From Torreya grandis (lineage: Eukaryota > Streptophyta > Pinopsida > Cupressales > Taxaceae), in NCBI GenBank assembly GCA_037957365.1, contig JARHVA010002425.1, forward strand, positions 1,571,001 through 1,635,000: DNA of 64,000 bases, read 5' to 3'. Under the pieces are notes generated by a model. The model was given only the letters and a program-made list of their open reading frames with translations. It had not been told where the DNA came from and did no database searches. A program made the translations under genes and the position numbers. Shown in pieces: positions 1 through 11,880 of the stretch; position 1 is the first letter of the stretch, and every line of letters begins with the position of its first letter.

Positions 1-2383
1 GTGAATGTGATTGGGTTCTTGACTCACCTAACCAACCCATCCACCTAGGGATAAAATGAGAAGGTCTAACTACTTCCATAAGATGTCATGAACATGCCAA
101 TACCTTCAGCTACAAGTGGGAGTCTTCATACAGTAATCAAATCTTGATTAGACTCAAATCCAGACATGGAAACTAGACCTCATGATGCCATAGTGATCAA
201 AGAAGATTTCCATTTGATCTCGGAGGAATGAAGTTAAATTTTGGTTAGTTGTTTATATTTTTATTGTCATGTTTCAATAAGTGGTTAACACATGTTTGTA
301 GTTTGTCCCCTTAGTTGTTTTCATGTCTTTGTTGTTTGCTTCTTAAGCTTAGGTGTGTCTATTTTTTTGTCTTTGTTGTATCTTGTTAGTTTTTTATAGT
401 CTTAGGGGTGTCATAAGTACTAAATTGGTTAGAAATTCCACAAGGTGGTCATCCAAGTCATGAGTTATGTATAGGTCTATCATTGTCATGAAAAGTTAGC
501 AGGTTCCCTCGACCATTAGGTTGGTTAATCCCTGTGAGTCACCAAAAATGTTGGTAATTTGACCTCCCAAGCCAAATACCAACCCATATATCAAAAAAAT
601 TTACTATGAAAACCATCCTAGCTTGTTCATGGTGATATATTACATGGTCATGTTCTTATTTATCCCATTTTGAGCCTAGGTAGTACTGTTAGAAGTGTCA
701 TTGTATTATTTTACGCTTGCTTGTGTATCCATTGAGTCATATCTACCTTAAGTCTTTTTGGTGAGGTGATAGTGGTCATAATAATCTTAGAGTGAGAGAG
801 GAAGTGCTAAGATATCTTATCAGGTCCAATGAGTTGTTTTAGCCTTGTTTGATGATATTAAAGATCATTTGATAAAATTAAGAGAACTTGACAAGTTTGA
901 GGTTTGAGGTTCTCATGGTATATGGGCCTTTTACAATATTTTACTAGAGTGAGATGTTTTCTTAAGCATTGTGAGGGGTGTCTAACCTTACTCCAATCAT
1001 GATATGAAATTTTATTGATGTGTTCAGTGTCATTGTGCATGGTTTATCCATTCAAGACTTTTCAAACCTTCATCACCCCTCCTTAAGCCATCAATCACCT
1101 CATATAAGACTATTTGCATTTGAAACCTAGAAGAAGGTGAAAGTGTTTTGATGAAATTGCATTGAATAAGTCTTAAAAAGCTCCTAATTTAATCATATTT
1201 CCAACACTATACATTTCATATTCTTGAATATCCATTTTAAAGCTTTTACACACCTCCCCACTACCCAAGTGGACCCCACATGTGTGAAAGTGTGTCTCTA
1301 CCAATTTCCCCTACCATATATTCTTTTTGAAAAGGTCATTTAACTCATGTTTTCCATATTTTCTTCATCCAATGGTGGTAAAAGGTTAGAGGTCTAGAGA
1401 AAATGAAGGAAAAAGTACTTTGTCATGTGTTTCTTGCACTTATATAGACTTGTATAGACCATTCCGTATAGGAGAGGTCAAGAGATTGAATTTGGGTCCT
1501 TTTCAGGTATCTTGGTGGAGTTTAATGGTAGAAAGATGGAAGAAAAACTCAAAACTAATATTCAAACACCACTGAGCTCCCTTGTAGCCCAAGATAGACG
1601 TTCAAGTTTACATATGCTATGGTCATGAGAGGGAATATCAAGATCTGAAATTTTTGGTAAAGGAGGGGACCCTAGATAGATTTTGTCTTTAGAAATTTGT
1701 TCTTAGTTCATTTTCTCTCCTTTATGAAAAATCCTTACCAAGGTAGGGTGTTCATAATTCATTCTTCATTCAGGCAAGTTACTAATTTTCCTTGTCTTCT
1801 CTTTTTATGAACATGGTTACAGAGAAATGGAGGATATGATTTTTTTTTTTAGGAGTCTATTCCACCTTCCCACAACATTCTTTAGCCTCAACTCACACAT
1901 GTGAGCCCAAGGAGAGAATAATTATAAATAGTTTTTAGGGTGATAGCTATGGGTTTTTAGTGCCTTGGGGTTCCCAATGGTTGAATGAATACTTGTGAAG
2001 ATTCAATAACTTTCACACACCCTCTTGAGATTCTGCAACATTCTGTCACTTAAATCTTGAGGCAAGACCTCCATGTAATGATGTTGATCTATGATCTTGA
2101 TCAAACACATAGTAAGCAGGAAAAATACTTAGGTCTAAATCTTACATAAGGATTATGTGATCATATTAAATGTTTCCATATCTGTACAAGAGGATAAAGG
2201 TCTTCACTTGACTTCCATGGATTTTTTTAGTGCATTGAATATGTGTGTTAAGCCTATAAGACCCAGGATCTATTAATGGAAAAGTTTTAGATTGGTTTAT
2301 CCACCCAGAGGTATATAGATTTGTAGGTGGATGTTAGTAACCTTCAATGCCAATTTTGCATTGTGTAGAGGTTAAAATGAACC

Positions 2384-2385
<2 letters not shown>
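1..2385. other. Unassigned AT-rich intergenic DNA
   Basis: No reading frame of convincing length or family likeness is visible on either strand. Frames stay open for at most about 60 codons. I see no LTR ends, target duplication or tRNA-like structure. It is probably an old, decayed repeat, but nothing in it proves this. Confidence 0.6.
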
Positions 2386-2448
<63 letters not shown>

Positions 2449-2463
2449 TGTATGTATGTATAG
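2386..2463. repeat. CA microsatellite followed by TGTA repeats (left half of a split locus)
   Basis: About 29 CA units run to 2444, followed by four TGTA units and then TATAG. Copia element A begins at the next base. The TA/TG repeat resumes right after the element at 9054, so this is the left half of one compound microsatellite that the element split. Confidence 0.9.
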
Positions 2464-2932
2464 TATTAGTGTAGGTTTTTATTTTTACCTATTTATTAAT
2501 TAGGGAAATTGTATTTCTTGTGCATACATGGAGTTTTCATACATTTGTGGGATAGGCTAGCTTATGTGGAGGTGTGTGTCATAGATGTGTCATAGGTGTC
2601 ATAAGAATGTCATAAGTAACTCCCTTGATGGGAGTTACTTCTCTATTCTTAGCACCTTGTCACCACCTTTCATGGAAGAGTTACATTCTATTCTTGGGGT
2701 GCCTTGTCCACCTTTTGTGGAGGAGTTACTTTCGTACTCTCCTATTTGTATTCCTCACTTTGGCCATCTCATGCTAATCAGATTTTAGTTTTCTCTATTT
2801 TGTCTTGTGCAATTTCTCTAATTGTGTTATTTTCAAATTGCTTTAGCATCTATGTGGTGTGCACTTGTTCATCTTGTGTGATCACGTCTTCATTGCACTC
2901 ACATTGTCCAAATTTTGGAAACAACTCCAATA
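2464..2932 (+). repeat. 5' LTR of Copia A
   Basis: Starts TATTAGTGTAGG and ends CTCCAATA; the 3' copy ends CTCCGATA. The ends are therefore TA...TA rather than the usual TG...CA. It holds a perfect 11-nt inverted repeat with a 5-nt loop at 2614-2640. Short GTCATA-type units stand just before that hairpin. I see no clear TATA box. Confidence 0.92.
2614..2640 (+). promoter_or_regulatory. LTR stem-loop, 11-bp stem
   Basis: AAGTAACTCCC, loop TTGAT, GGGAGTTACTT form a perfect dyad. The same dyad is perfect in the 3' LTR of A (8735-8761). In element B it is nearly intact in the 3' LTR and altered by single bases in both arms of the 5' LTR. A role in transcription or RNA packaging is inference only. 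Confidence 0.55.
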
Positions 2933-2945
2933 TGGTATCAAAGCT
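2933..2945 (+). other. Primer-binding site of Copia A (initiator-Met tRNA)
   Basis: TGGTATCAAAGCT follows the 5' LTR directly. The plant Copia consensus is TGGTATCAGAGCC, complementary to the 3' end of initiator-Met tRNA. The element B site matches that consensus fully. Confidence 0.88.
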
Positions 2946-4298
2946 TTCCCAGTAATCTTGTGTGTGATTATGTTTTTAGCTTATTTTTGAAATCAAGAGG
3001 AGTGGAGTTTCTTTTTTTATTTTTAGATTTGATCAAAAATTAAAAAAATATATCACTTCTGGTTAGTTTTCTTGGAGATATTTGCATTTGGGTGTCTTTT
3101 GTTGTGTGGAGCATCAAAGGGAGGAGTTGACTTTGTTGCAAGCCTCTTCATACTACTGTTATCCTTCCAGCTTTTGCGCCCTCTTTTGGTCAATAACACT
3201 CTTCTAAGTTCTGCACCTAGCTTCTACACTCCTTCAGGAGTCCACGCCACTATCTCCAGCTGCACCAACCTTCAGCAACTGCATCCTTCCAGCTAGGTGC
3301 CTCAAGCCATACGACAGGTCTGCTGTTTTTTGTTTTTTACCAAAATTTTTAGAACTGCACCTTGTTTGGACGCCACATTTTTTTTTGCTTGCTGTTTGGT
3401 CTGCGATTATTCTTCCAACTTCTGCGCCTAGTTTTTGAGCTCCAGTTCTACCACACATCAGGCCGTATGGTTTCTATAGGTCTGCATTTAATTTTGTGTC
3501 TTTTCTGAGTCAAAATTCTGGACTGTTTGCTTTTGGATGCCCCTTCCTACTTGGCATCCCATGTGGCACCCTAGGGCACTTGTCATTCCTTCAAAACTAT
3601 CTTTAATTCATTAAGTTCAGTTGAAATTGACATGTTAAAACAAAAATCAGTCAATTTGACTGAGTATTTAATTTTTTAGATAGTTTTGTATTTTTGGGGA
3701 TTTTCAATTAAAACTTGTATCTTCCCCTGTCGAAGACGAAGGGTGAGGCCCGAGTTGGCAGAAGGCCAATTCCCCCTCACAAAAACCTCATTTGGATTCT
3801 TCATTCTGTGCTAAATCCAATGAGTGGTTGGAAGGCCACTTTCTCTCCCCATAACAAACATTTTTTTAATGTTTTAGTGCTTTTTTTACAAAAGCACTAG
3901 TTTACAAAAAAATTATAACTTTAAAATCTTGCAAATGATAGCTCAGTTTTGGGTGCCATTTTTTTCAAAAGTGCTTGTAATTCAATTCTCTACAGCATAG
4001 ACTTGTTATTTTTTAAAAATGCACTAGTTTATAAAGTGCCAAAAATTTGGGTCTCTTAGGATGCATTTTCGGCTAAGTCCGACGTCCTATTTGCTTTAGT
4101 CTTGCACTGATTGCTCTAAGATGCATTTTCAGTTGAGTCTGACATACTTTGAGCGTGCACTTTCATATTTGGGGGGGCTCAATATTTTGGGGGGGTTGTG
4201 ATTGCTTTTTCACAACTTGCAAATTTTCACTTTCATTCTCCTTTCTGCATAAAATCAAAACTTGCAATCAACACAACTTCACCTAGTTTTAGCTAAAA
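2946..4298 (+). other. Untranslated leader of Copia A
   Basis: Lies between the primer-binding site and the lost gag start. No long frame is open. Several stretches match the leader of element B, for example around 3715-3850 and 47020-47150, so it belongs to the element and is not captured DNA. It contains C- and T-rich stretches and a G-run near 4170. Confidence 0.75.
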
Positions 4299-5107
4299 AT
4301 AGTTTTTTTTAAACTTAAACCCCTAACACCCTTCAACTATCATGAATGGAAAGTTAAAATGTCAATCATTCTTAGAAGCAAAGGGTTGTATAGGATCACC
4401 ATGGGTACAGAAGTAGAACCCAACACAGATGCTGAAAAGGTTAAGCGGTACAACCGTAGTGATGAAGCCTTTGGCTTACTGAGCTTGTCTGTGTCTCTAG
4501 AACTTCTCTTCCACTTAGAATCCTCCCAAACTCCTAATGACATATGGGACACCATAAAAAAGTTGTTTGCGAAGCTTGATGAGATGAGAGGTCATGAGCT
4601 CGAAAATGAACTCATAAGTCTAAGTCCTAACAACTTTGACACCCTACAAGACTTTTTCACTAAGTTTAAGGCCCTTAGATTGAAATTGAAAGAATGAAGA
4701 TTAGAGAAGAAAGATGATCAACTCATACTTTCTATTCTCGCAAAGCTAGGTCCAAGCTATTTAATCTTTGTCTCCACTTTCCATGCCACTAAAAGTGCCC
4801 TTGGCACTACATGGAAAATGCCTTCTTTCGATTCATTCATTGTCAACTTGACTAGGTAGTAAGATAAGCTAATCCATATGGGCACAATGAAGTATACTCA
4901 ACCCCAAGCCTTGATAGCTAGAAATGGTAAGGATAAGACTTCAACAAAGGAGAAGAAGAAAAAGAACAAGGACCAGAAGAAGAAGAAAGAAAACACCAAT
5001 CCTGCCAAAAACAACACTGAGTCTTCATCCTCCAATGCTAAACCTTAGAAGGAGAAGGTTAAGTGTGCATATTGTAAAAAGACAAGGCATGATGAACACA
5101 AGTGCAT
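4299..5107 (+). pseudogene. gag: Copia A gag relic (capsid and CCHC nucleocapsid)
   Basis: Gag forms the particle that packages the RNA. Element B has an ATG at the matching place, whereas here it reads ATA, so the start is lost. The frame recovers at the conserved stretch beginning MSIILRSKGLY (4359) and runs to a stop at 4695. A second stop lies near 4858 where B reads GAG. A lysine-rich tract precedes a CCHC knuckle at 5064-5105 with the spacing C-X2-C-X4-H-X4-C intact. It lacks a start and has several stops, so it is a pseudogene. Confidence 0.88.
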
Positions 5108-5640
5108 GAAGAAACAAATAGACCACCTAACTCATCTTTTAGAGAAGAACAACATAGGTGTTCCTGAGTCCATCAAGCATAATTCATCAACCCAAGATTT
5201 TACTAAGGCAAAAGGCAAGGGTAAGGAGAAAGAAAAGGGCAAGGCTCTTGTAGCAACTATAGCTTCTACATCTTCATGGGTCATAGACTTGGGTGCTTCT
5301 CACCAAATGGGCTCTTCACTAGTTGAGTTTTCATCTTTAGAGCCTTATAGCATGACTTCAATTAGTTTGGGTGATGACACATCAGTTTTCATTGTAGGGA
5401 GAGGGTCAGTTGAAATGGAAGGAGGAATATTCAACAATGTTTTAAGTGTTCCCTCTCTTTTAACCAATCTGTTATCAGTGTACCAAATTAGTTACATTGG
5501 TTGGGGCATGAGAGTTGAGTTTTCACCAGATTCAGTGTCTATCAGGGAGTTGCATAATGATACTACAGTGGCAGTGGGAAGGGTAGATCACCAAGCTAAG
5601 TTATACACCTTTTCACATTTTGCATCAGATTCTTTTCCTA
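5108..5640 (+). pseudogene. Copia A protease relic
   Basis: Aspartic protease of the polyprotein, which would cut Gag-Pol. The active-site motif reads D-L-G-A-S-H-Q-M from 5286, where element B reads D-S-G-A-S-H-H-M. The serine next to the catalytic aspartate is replaced by leucine. The frame itself is open across this domain and on into the integrase zinc domain, to a stop near 5884. The lesion is therefore a substitution, not a truncation. Confidence 0.85.
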
Positions 5641-5659
5641 CAGCATTGTTGACTCATTC

Positions 5660-6489
5660 AGATGGAGTTAGCAAATTATGGCATCAGCGGTTTGGCCACT
5701 TTAACTACCACTACCTTGAGCAACTTTGTAAAAATGACATGGTCATTGGCTTGCCTCGTGTCCAATTCTCAAAAGGACTTTGTGAGGGGTGCTCCCTTGG
5801 GAAGCATCCCGAAGCAAAATTTGACAAAGGCAAAGCTTGGAGGGCTTCACAACCTTTGGAGTTAGTCCACAGTGATGTATCATGACCCTTTCCCAAACCA
5901 TCTTTCACAAAGGCCAAGTACATCCTCACTTTCATTGATGATTTCTCTAGGTACACTTGGATATATTTTCTCAAACAAAAGTCTGAAGTGTTTGAAAATT
6001 TTCTAGACTTCAAGGCTCTTGTTGAGAAATAGAGTGAGAAATCCATCAAGTTTCCTCGAACTAATAATGGAGGGGAGTATGTCAACATCAGGTTTGAGCA
6101 GTTTTGCACCATAGAGGGGATTGATTTGCAGCACACAGTCACCTACAGTCCTTCACAGAATGGGGTTACAAAACATAAGAATAGGTTCTTAAAAGAGATG
6201 GCTAGCTGTATGATTCACTCCAAATCCTTAGCACCATAGTACTAGGCCGAAGCCATCAATTGTGTTTGCTACATTCAGAATAGGGTTCCTCACAAAGCTT
6301 TGAAAGGGATAACACCCTTTGAAGCTTGGCATAAAATGAAACCTGATGTTGAGCACCTCAGGGTTTTCAGATCCCCAGACATGACCCACATTCCAAAGAA
6401 GAAACATAAAGCTATGGAACATCAGTCTAAGCCTTGCATCTTTGTAGGATATCTGGATGGTATTAAGGGATATCACCTTCTAGATATAG
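5660..6489 (+). pseudogene. Copia A integrase relic
   Basis: Integrase joins the cDNA to host DNA. The N-terminal zinc domain (WH...GH...CEGC) is present from about 5676 and the first catalytic aspartate is kept in HSDVS. The second aspartate is lost: the motif reads T-N-N-G-G-E-Y where B reads T-D-N-G-G-E-Y. The third residue is lysine in V-T-K-H-K-N-R, so the catalytic glutamate is also gone. There are stops near 5882 and 6030 and at 6237, the last shared with B. The domain is dead on catalytic residues alone. Confidence 0.88.
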
Positions 6490-6990
6490 TCACACATGAT
6501 TTGTTCATCGAGAGAAGTATTCATTTTCAGGAGAGTCCTAGAGACTCAACACTTGACACTTCTTCTCCCTCATTAGATCTACTTCTTCATGATGATTCCT
6601 AATCAGATTTAGATCAGCCACAGTAGGTTCTTGAGCTAGAGTCATCTTCTTCTTCTTCAAGTTCAGATAGTGAGGACAATGATACAGAGTCATCCACCTC
6701 TAGTCAGTCAAAAGATGAGGAGTTAACACCTGATTCACCTACTTCCTGGCCACTTTGGGCCAGATAGACACTTGAGAGTGTTGGCACTTGGGTAGGAGAT
6801 CTCGCAGATGACAGACATACTAGGGGGGATTTTCAGAGAGATCCACATGCCTTCTTTGCTTTAGTTTCAGATCCATAGTATTTTTGAGAGGCATCAGGGG
6901 TACCTGAGTGGGATAGTGCTATGGAGGAAGAATATTCTTCCTTAATCAAAAATCACAGTTGGGACTTGACATCACTTCTTGAGGGAAGAA
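6490..6990 (+). pseudogene. Copia A integrase-RT linker relic
   Basis: A serine- and acid-rich linker joins integrase to reverse transcriptase, as is common in Copia polyproteins. Runs of Ser, Asp and Glu are visible around 6580-6720. Stops at 6601 and near 6627 and 6766 break it. The matching region of B is at 49820-50260. Confidence 0.7.
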
Positions 6991-7919
6991 CGATGGTTTG
7001 ATGTAGGTGGATATATCGAACCAAGTTTATAGCAGATGGGTTGGATGATAAGTATAAAGCACGATTGGTCACCAAGGGTTTCTCACAGGTGGAAAGCATT
7101 GACTACTTAAAGACCTTTGCACCCATTGTTAAGATGACTTTTATCCAACTCACCTTGGCTATTTCTACAGCACATGGTTGGGATGTGCATCAAATGGATG
7201 TGAAGAGTGCCTTTCTTTATGGAGACCTAGAGGAGGAAATCTACATGGAGAAGCCACCAAGATTTGTTTAAGATTCTTCCTTAGTATGCAGACTTAGGAA
7301 ATCTATCTATGGCCTCAAACAGGCCCCTCGAGCTTGGTATGCCAAGATGGATTCCTTCATTCTCACAGTGGGTTTCACTAGGTGCCATTCTGATCTCAAT
7401 GTCTACTTCTTGTAGTAGGATGATTCGCTCTTGATTTTGGTTCTATATGTTGATGACCTTTTGATCACTGAGAGTTCTTCATCGGCTATTGTAGCGGTGA
7501 AAGCATCTCTTCAGGATAGATTTGACATGACAGACTTGGGTTTGTTGCACTAATTCCTTGGCATCAAAATCTCACAGTTAGATTCAGGAATTTCACCTGC
7601 GCAACCTAAGTATGCTCTTAACCTATTGGCTCAATTTCATGTGGCTGATTGCAAGCCATCTCTGACTCTCTTTCTATCAGGAGTCAAGCTTGAGACTGAT
7701 TGTTCTTCACCATTGGTTGATGCCACTCAGTATCAACAACTTGTTGGTAGTCTCATCTACTAGACTCACACCAGGCCCAACATTTCATATACAGTGGGAC
7801 TTGTCTCCAGATTCATGTAGGAACCCCATGAGCTGCATTGGAAAGCAGCTAAGAGGATCTTGCATTACATATAGAGTTCACATAGATACAAGATTCATTA
7901 CAGATTTGGCATAGAGGTT
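6991..7919 (+). pseudogene. Copia A reverse transcriptase relic
   Basis: RNA-dependent DNA polymerase of the element. Visible motifs include VTKGFSQ, HQMDVKSAFL, YGLKQAPRAWY and the catalytic LYVDDLLIT near 7446. A TAA at 7269-7271 falls at the same codon as a TAG in B, and further stops lie at 7818 and 7872, both also stops in B. The catalytic YVDD box is intact although the frame around it is broken. Confidence 0.9.
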
Positions 7920-8363
7920 GACTTGGTTGGATATACATATTCAGACTGAGCTGGCGATTCACAGAGTCCTAAGTCCACTTTTGGTTACAATTTCTCTCTA
8001 GAATTTGGTCCTATCAGTTGGTCTAGCAAGAAGCAGAATGTTATTGCTATATCATCCACAAAGGCAGAGTATAGGGGAGCTGTTAATGTAGCTACTGAGG
8101 ATATTTGGCTTCAAGGGATTCTTTTTGAGTTTGGCATTCCCATCAGGTAGCCCACCATCATTTATTGTGACAACTAGAGTACCATTCAGATTTGTAGGAA
8201 TCCAGTTCAACACCAGCGGACCAAGCACATAGAGATTCACATGCATTTTATTCGGGAGCTTATTCATAGTCAAGTCATTGACTTGATATTCTGCCAGTCT
8301 TTGGAGTAGGTTATAGACATCTTCACCAAACCTTTCTCTGAGAGTAATTTCATTCATCTATGA
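7920..8363 (+). pseudogene. Copia A RNase H relic and end of pol
   Basis: RNase H would remove the RNA strand during cDNA synthesis. Motifs such as ISWSSKKQN, AEYRGA and DIFTKPF can be read. The tryptophan of the SDWA-like motif is a stop, and the codon after CDN is TAG (8175-8177), again shared with B. The frame ends at TGA 8361-8363. Confidence 0.85.
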
Positions 8364-8595
8364 GCTCTTCTTGGGGTGTGCTCCACATCTGCAACAACAT
8401 CATCTTCAGGGGGGACTTCTAGCCTCTTTTTTATTTCATCTCTCATTTGGGGGGGAGTTTTTTTCCTACGAGTTTTTTTCCTTTTCTCTATCTTATGGAA
8501 GATTGCATTTGTACATGTGTACCTCATCAGGCCTAGTTGCCAGGACCCATTTTATATTTCCACACTTCCCACTTAAGCTAAGCTTATGGGGGGGT
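8364..8595 (+). other. Copia A 3' untranslated region and polypurine tract
   Basis: Noncoding stretch with several G runs. The last run, seven G at 8588-8594, stands just before the 3' LTR and is the likely polypurine tract that primes plus-strand synthesis. B has a matching tract at 51861-51866. Confidence 0.75.
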
Positions 8596-9053
8596 TATTA
8601 GTGTAGGTTTTTATTTTTTCCTATTTATTAACTAGGGAAATTGTATTTCTTGTGCATACATTGAGTTTTCCTACATTTGTGGGATAGGCTAGCTTATGTG
8701 GAGGTGTGTGTCATAGATGTGTCATAGGTGTCATAAGTAACTCCCTTGATGGGAGTTACTTCTCTATTCTTAGCACCTTGTCACCACCTTTCATGGAGGA
8801 GTTACATTCTATTCTTGGGGTGCCTTGTCCACCTTTTGTGGAGGAGTTACTTTCGTACTCTCCTATTCGTATTCCTCACTTTGGCCATCTCATGCTAATC
8901 AGATTTTGGTTTTCTCCATTTTGTCTTGTGCAATTTATCTAATTGTGTTATTTTCAAATTGTTTTAGCATCTATGTGGTGTGCACTTGTTCATCTTGTGT
9001 GATCATCTCTTCATTGCACTCGTATTGTCTGGATTCTAGCAACAACTCCGATA
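8596..9053 (+). repeat. 3' LTR of Copia A
   Basis: Direct repeat of the 5' LTR with the same TATTAG...GATA ends. Next to the 5' copy it lacks one GTCATAAGAAT-type unit before the hairpin and differs by scattered single bases. It is followed at once by TATATAT of the microsatellite. Confidence 0.92.
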
Positions 9054-9192
9054 TATATATGTATGTATGTATGTATGTATATATATATATATGTGTGTAT
9101 ATATGTATGTATATGTATGTATATGTATATATATATATATATGTATATATATATACACATATATATACATACACACACACATAAATATATAG

Positions 9193-9223
<31 letters not shown>

Positions 9224-9375
9224 TACATATATATATATGTATATATATATATATATGTATATGTATATATATATGTATATATATATATACATATACATAT
9301 ATATATATATATATATACATATGTATATATATATACATATGTATATATATATACATATACATATGTATATATATA

Positions 9376-9463
<88 letters not shown>

Positions 9464-9529
9464 CATACATATATATATATATATACATATGTATGTATAT
9501 ATATATATATATATATATATGTACGTATG

Positions 9530-9569
<40 letters not shown>

Positions 9570-9600
9570 CATACATACATATATATATATACATACATAC

Positions 9601-9687
<87 letters not shown>

Positions 9688-9689
9688 TA

Positions 9690-9726
<37 letters not shown>
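9054..9726. repeat. Long compound TA/TATG/TG microsatellite (right half)
   Basis: About 670 bp of TA dinucleotides with TACA, TATG and TGTG interruptions, ending in a pure TG run. All six frames show long Tyr/Ile runs, which are artefacts of the repeat. Long TA tracts of this kind are prone to length error in assembly. Confidence 0.95.
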
Positions 9727-9727
<1 letters not shown>

Positions 9728-11875
9728 TAAACATTTAGGTAAACCTGAGTAGATTCAAAATGTTATGACAAAGACCATGTGAGGATGACTAACCCTCAAA
9801 TTCAAAACAACACAGTCAAGAAATCTTTAGCACCTTTATAGACCTAGTTGGATGCATAAGAGATTGAAGCAAATAGAGTTGAGGGTTAAGAGATCTCAAT
9901 GAGAGTCATAATATCCCATAAAATAAGTACAAAGATGTGAAAAAAAGTTAAATAATTATCAAACCTTCATCTTTATTTATTATGAAAGATTAACCTCTCA
10001 TAGTCACTATAGATCTTTGGAGGTAGTATAAACAAGTACAATGATCATGATTGATCTGAGATACATGTGAACATTGAAATCCCTAAGTAGTTATAAATAT
10101 TAAAAAAGTGATAGAAGTGATATAATATAGGTCTCATGATAATTTATAACTCATAACATAAATGAAGAAGTCATCCTCATCCATACATACAGTCTTGGTA
10201 GACTAAAAAAACCACACATAGGCAGTGTCACATACAGATGTAAGAGTATAAAGGTTTGAATCTTGCAAGATGAAGTGAAGATAAAAGGTAAATGGATTAC
10301 CCAAATTATTTCCTAAGTGGATTTAGTGTTTTAAACAATATGGTTTAAGTATCATAGGGGATTTAAGGAACCCAATGATTTATACTAGCCCATTAGGCTT
10401 AAAAGGGCCTAAAATAGGCCTGTACAAATCAATTGAGGGTGTATTTAGACTTGGAGTTTTTTTGAAGTTGGAAACATCTAAGAGAAAGAGGTCATAAGGT
10501 GGGAAAATACTCTAATTAATAGAATCCCAAGTTTGTGAAATAACCTAATGGCCTAACTAGACTAAAATGGCTTAAAATTGATGCACATAGGCCTATGCAG
10601 GTAGTCATTGGATAATAAAGCAACTCAGTGAGTGGTATGGCCTAACAAGTGTTTCTAAAGTGTATATACAAGTAGAGGAACTCACTTGAATTATGTTTCT
10701 ATTAGGTTAATGATTGAAATCACCAAGAAAGAGGTTGTTTCCACCTACAACTCAGTCCTCCAAGTCACCTATAGGCAGGATGGTTTGAACATGCATGTTA
10801 GGCCTAATTGGGCATAAAAAAGCATGCATATCCCAGTCAAGAGATTATGGATGATGATTGAGGTCATCAAAGTGTTTTTACACCTGAAATAAATGGATAA
10901 AGAATAAATGTTAAGAGCATCAAGTGAAAACTAGTCTCAGACTCAAATTGTTAAAAGGAGCTTTGAGAACCTATTAGGCATATTGGTCCCAAGATATATG
11001 ACAATAGGCTTGTGCTTGAGTTAAGAACTATTGGTTGTTTTAAATATAGTAAAATAATTGAGAACCCCTAAGGGGAAATAAGGATAACATGTAAATGATT
11101 ATTGAATTTTTAGGAAACCTCAAGTTGAGGCAGAAGGACACACAATCAGACGCCTAGGGTTACATGAGTGTAGTTTCCTAGAAACCCTAAACCTGATTAT
11201 ATAGGGTATGCATGACTAGAATTAAATGAAGGCTTGGCCTAGAGGGGTTTTAAACCTTTAAAATATACTATAAAAATTATAATTCCATCTACTCTATAAT
11301 GGAGAAGGAGTGAAAACTACTTAGATCCCATACTAATATCAAACACATTCAGACTAATAGTAAATAGTGAGACTTACAGGCACTCTCATAAGATAATGGA
11401 CACATGGTTTAATATTGAGAATTTGAAGTAAGTTGAGAAATATTGGGAATAGGTTAAAAAATTTATGATGATGATTGATACCTAAAATCACTTATAGGCC
11501 ATTCAGACCCCAAAAACACAGTCAAGGACTGTTAGGTCTAAAAACCTATTTTAGGCCTAGAAGGCCAACACCACCATGAGTGTGTCTAGACCCTCCTAAG
11601 AAATTTTAACACCATGAGAAGGGTATGGTGGGATGATTCAGGTTCAAACAAGGTGATTTCAAGTAGTGAAAATGTAAAATTTAGATCAAATCAATCTTAA
11701 AATTCTCCTTGAGTCACATAGTCTAAGCAACTAGTTTGAGCCATTTGTTCAAGTGCTTGGATATTTTATAAAAAAAAGAATTGGGTAAAATGATCTTATT
11801 AGGATTTATGAACCCCTATAAAATTGATTCCATGGTAGAGTGAGTTAATTTAAGGAGATCACCTTTATGAATGAA
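9727..11875. other. Unassigned intergenic DNA
   Basis: No convincing frame or element ends. A short motif close to AGGCCTAA recurs, for example near 10420, 10555, 10800 and 11550. The same motif reappears near 32815, beyond the insertion of element D. This suggests one older repeat family on both sides of D. Confidence 0.5.
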
Positions 11876-11880
11876 GCTTA
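11876..11880. repeat. Target-site duplication of Gypsy D, left copy
   Basis: GCTTA, identical to 32104-32108 on the other side of the element. Confidence 0.88.

Larger units (their letters stand above)
2464..9053 (+). mobile_element. Copia LTR retrotransposon A, defective
   Basis: A complete but decayed Ty1/Copia element of about 6.6 kb. It has two LTRs (469 and 458 bp), a primer-binding site complementary to initiator-Met tRNA, a gag-pol region in Copia order (gag, protease, integrase, reverse transcriptase, RNase H) and a G-rich polypurine tract before the 3' LTR. The flanks TATAG (2459-2463) and TATAT (9054-9058) match at 4 of 5 bases, a plausible target duplication, though the flank is itself repetitive. 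The LTRs agree closely by eye; the clearest difference is a missing 11-bp unit in the 3' copy. The coding region has many stops, so this copy cannot supply its own proteins. Element B is the same family. Confidence 0.95.

Noticed and set aside
8971..9752. Long open frames on both strands, rich in Tyr, Ile and Val
   Set aside because: They are translations of the TA/TATG/TG microsatellite. No stop occurs because of base composition, and no protein is encoded.
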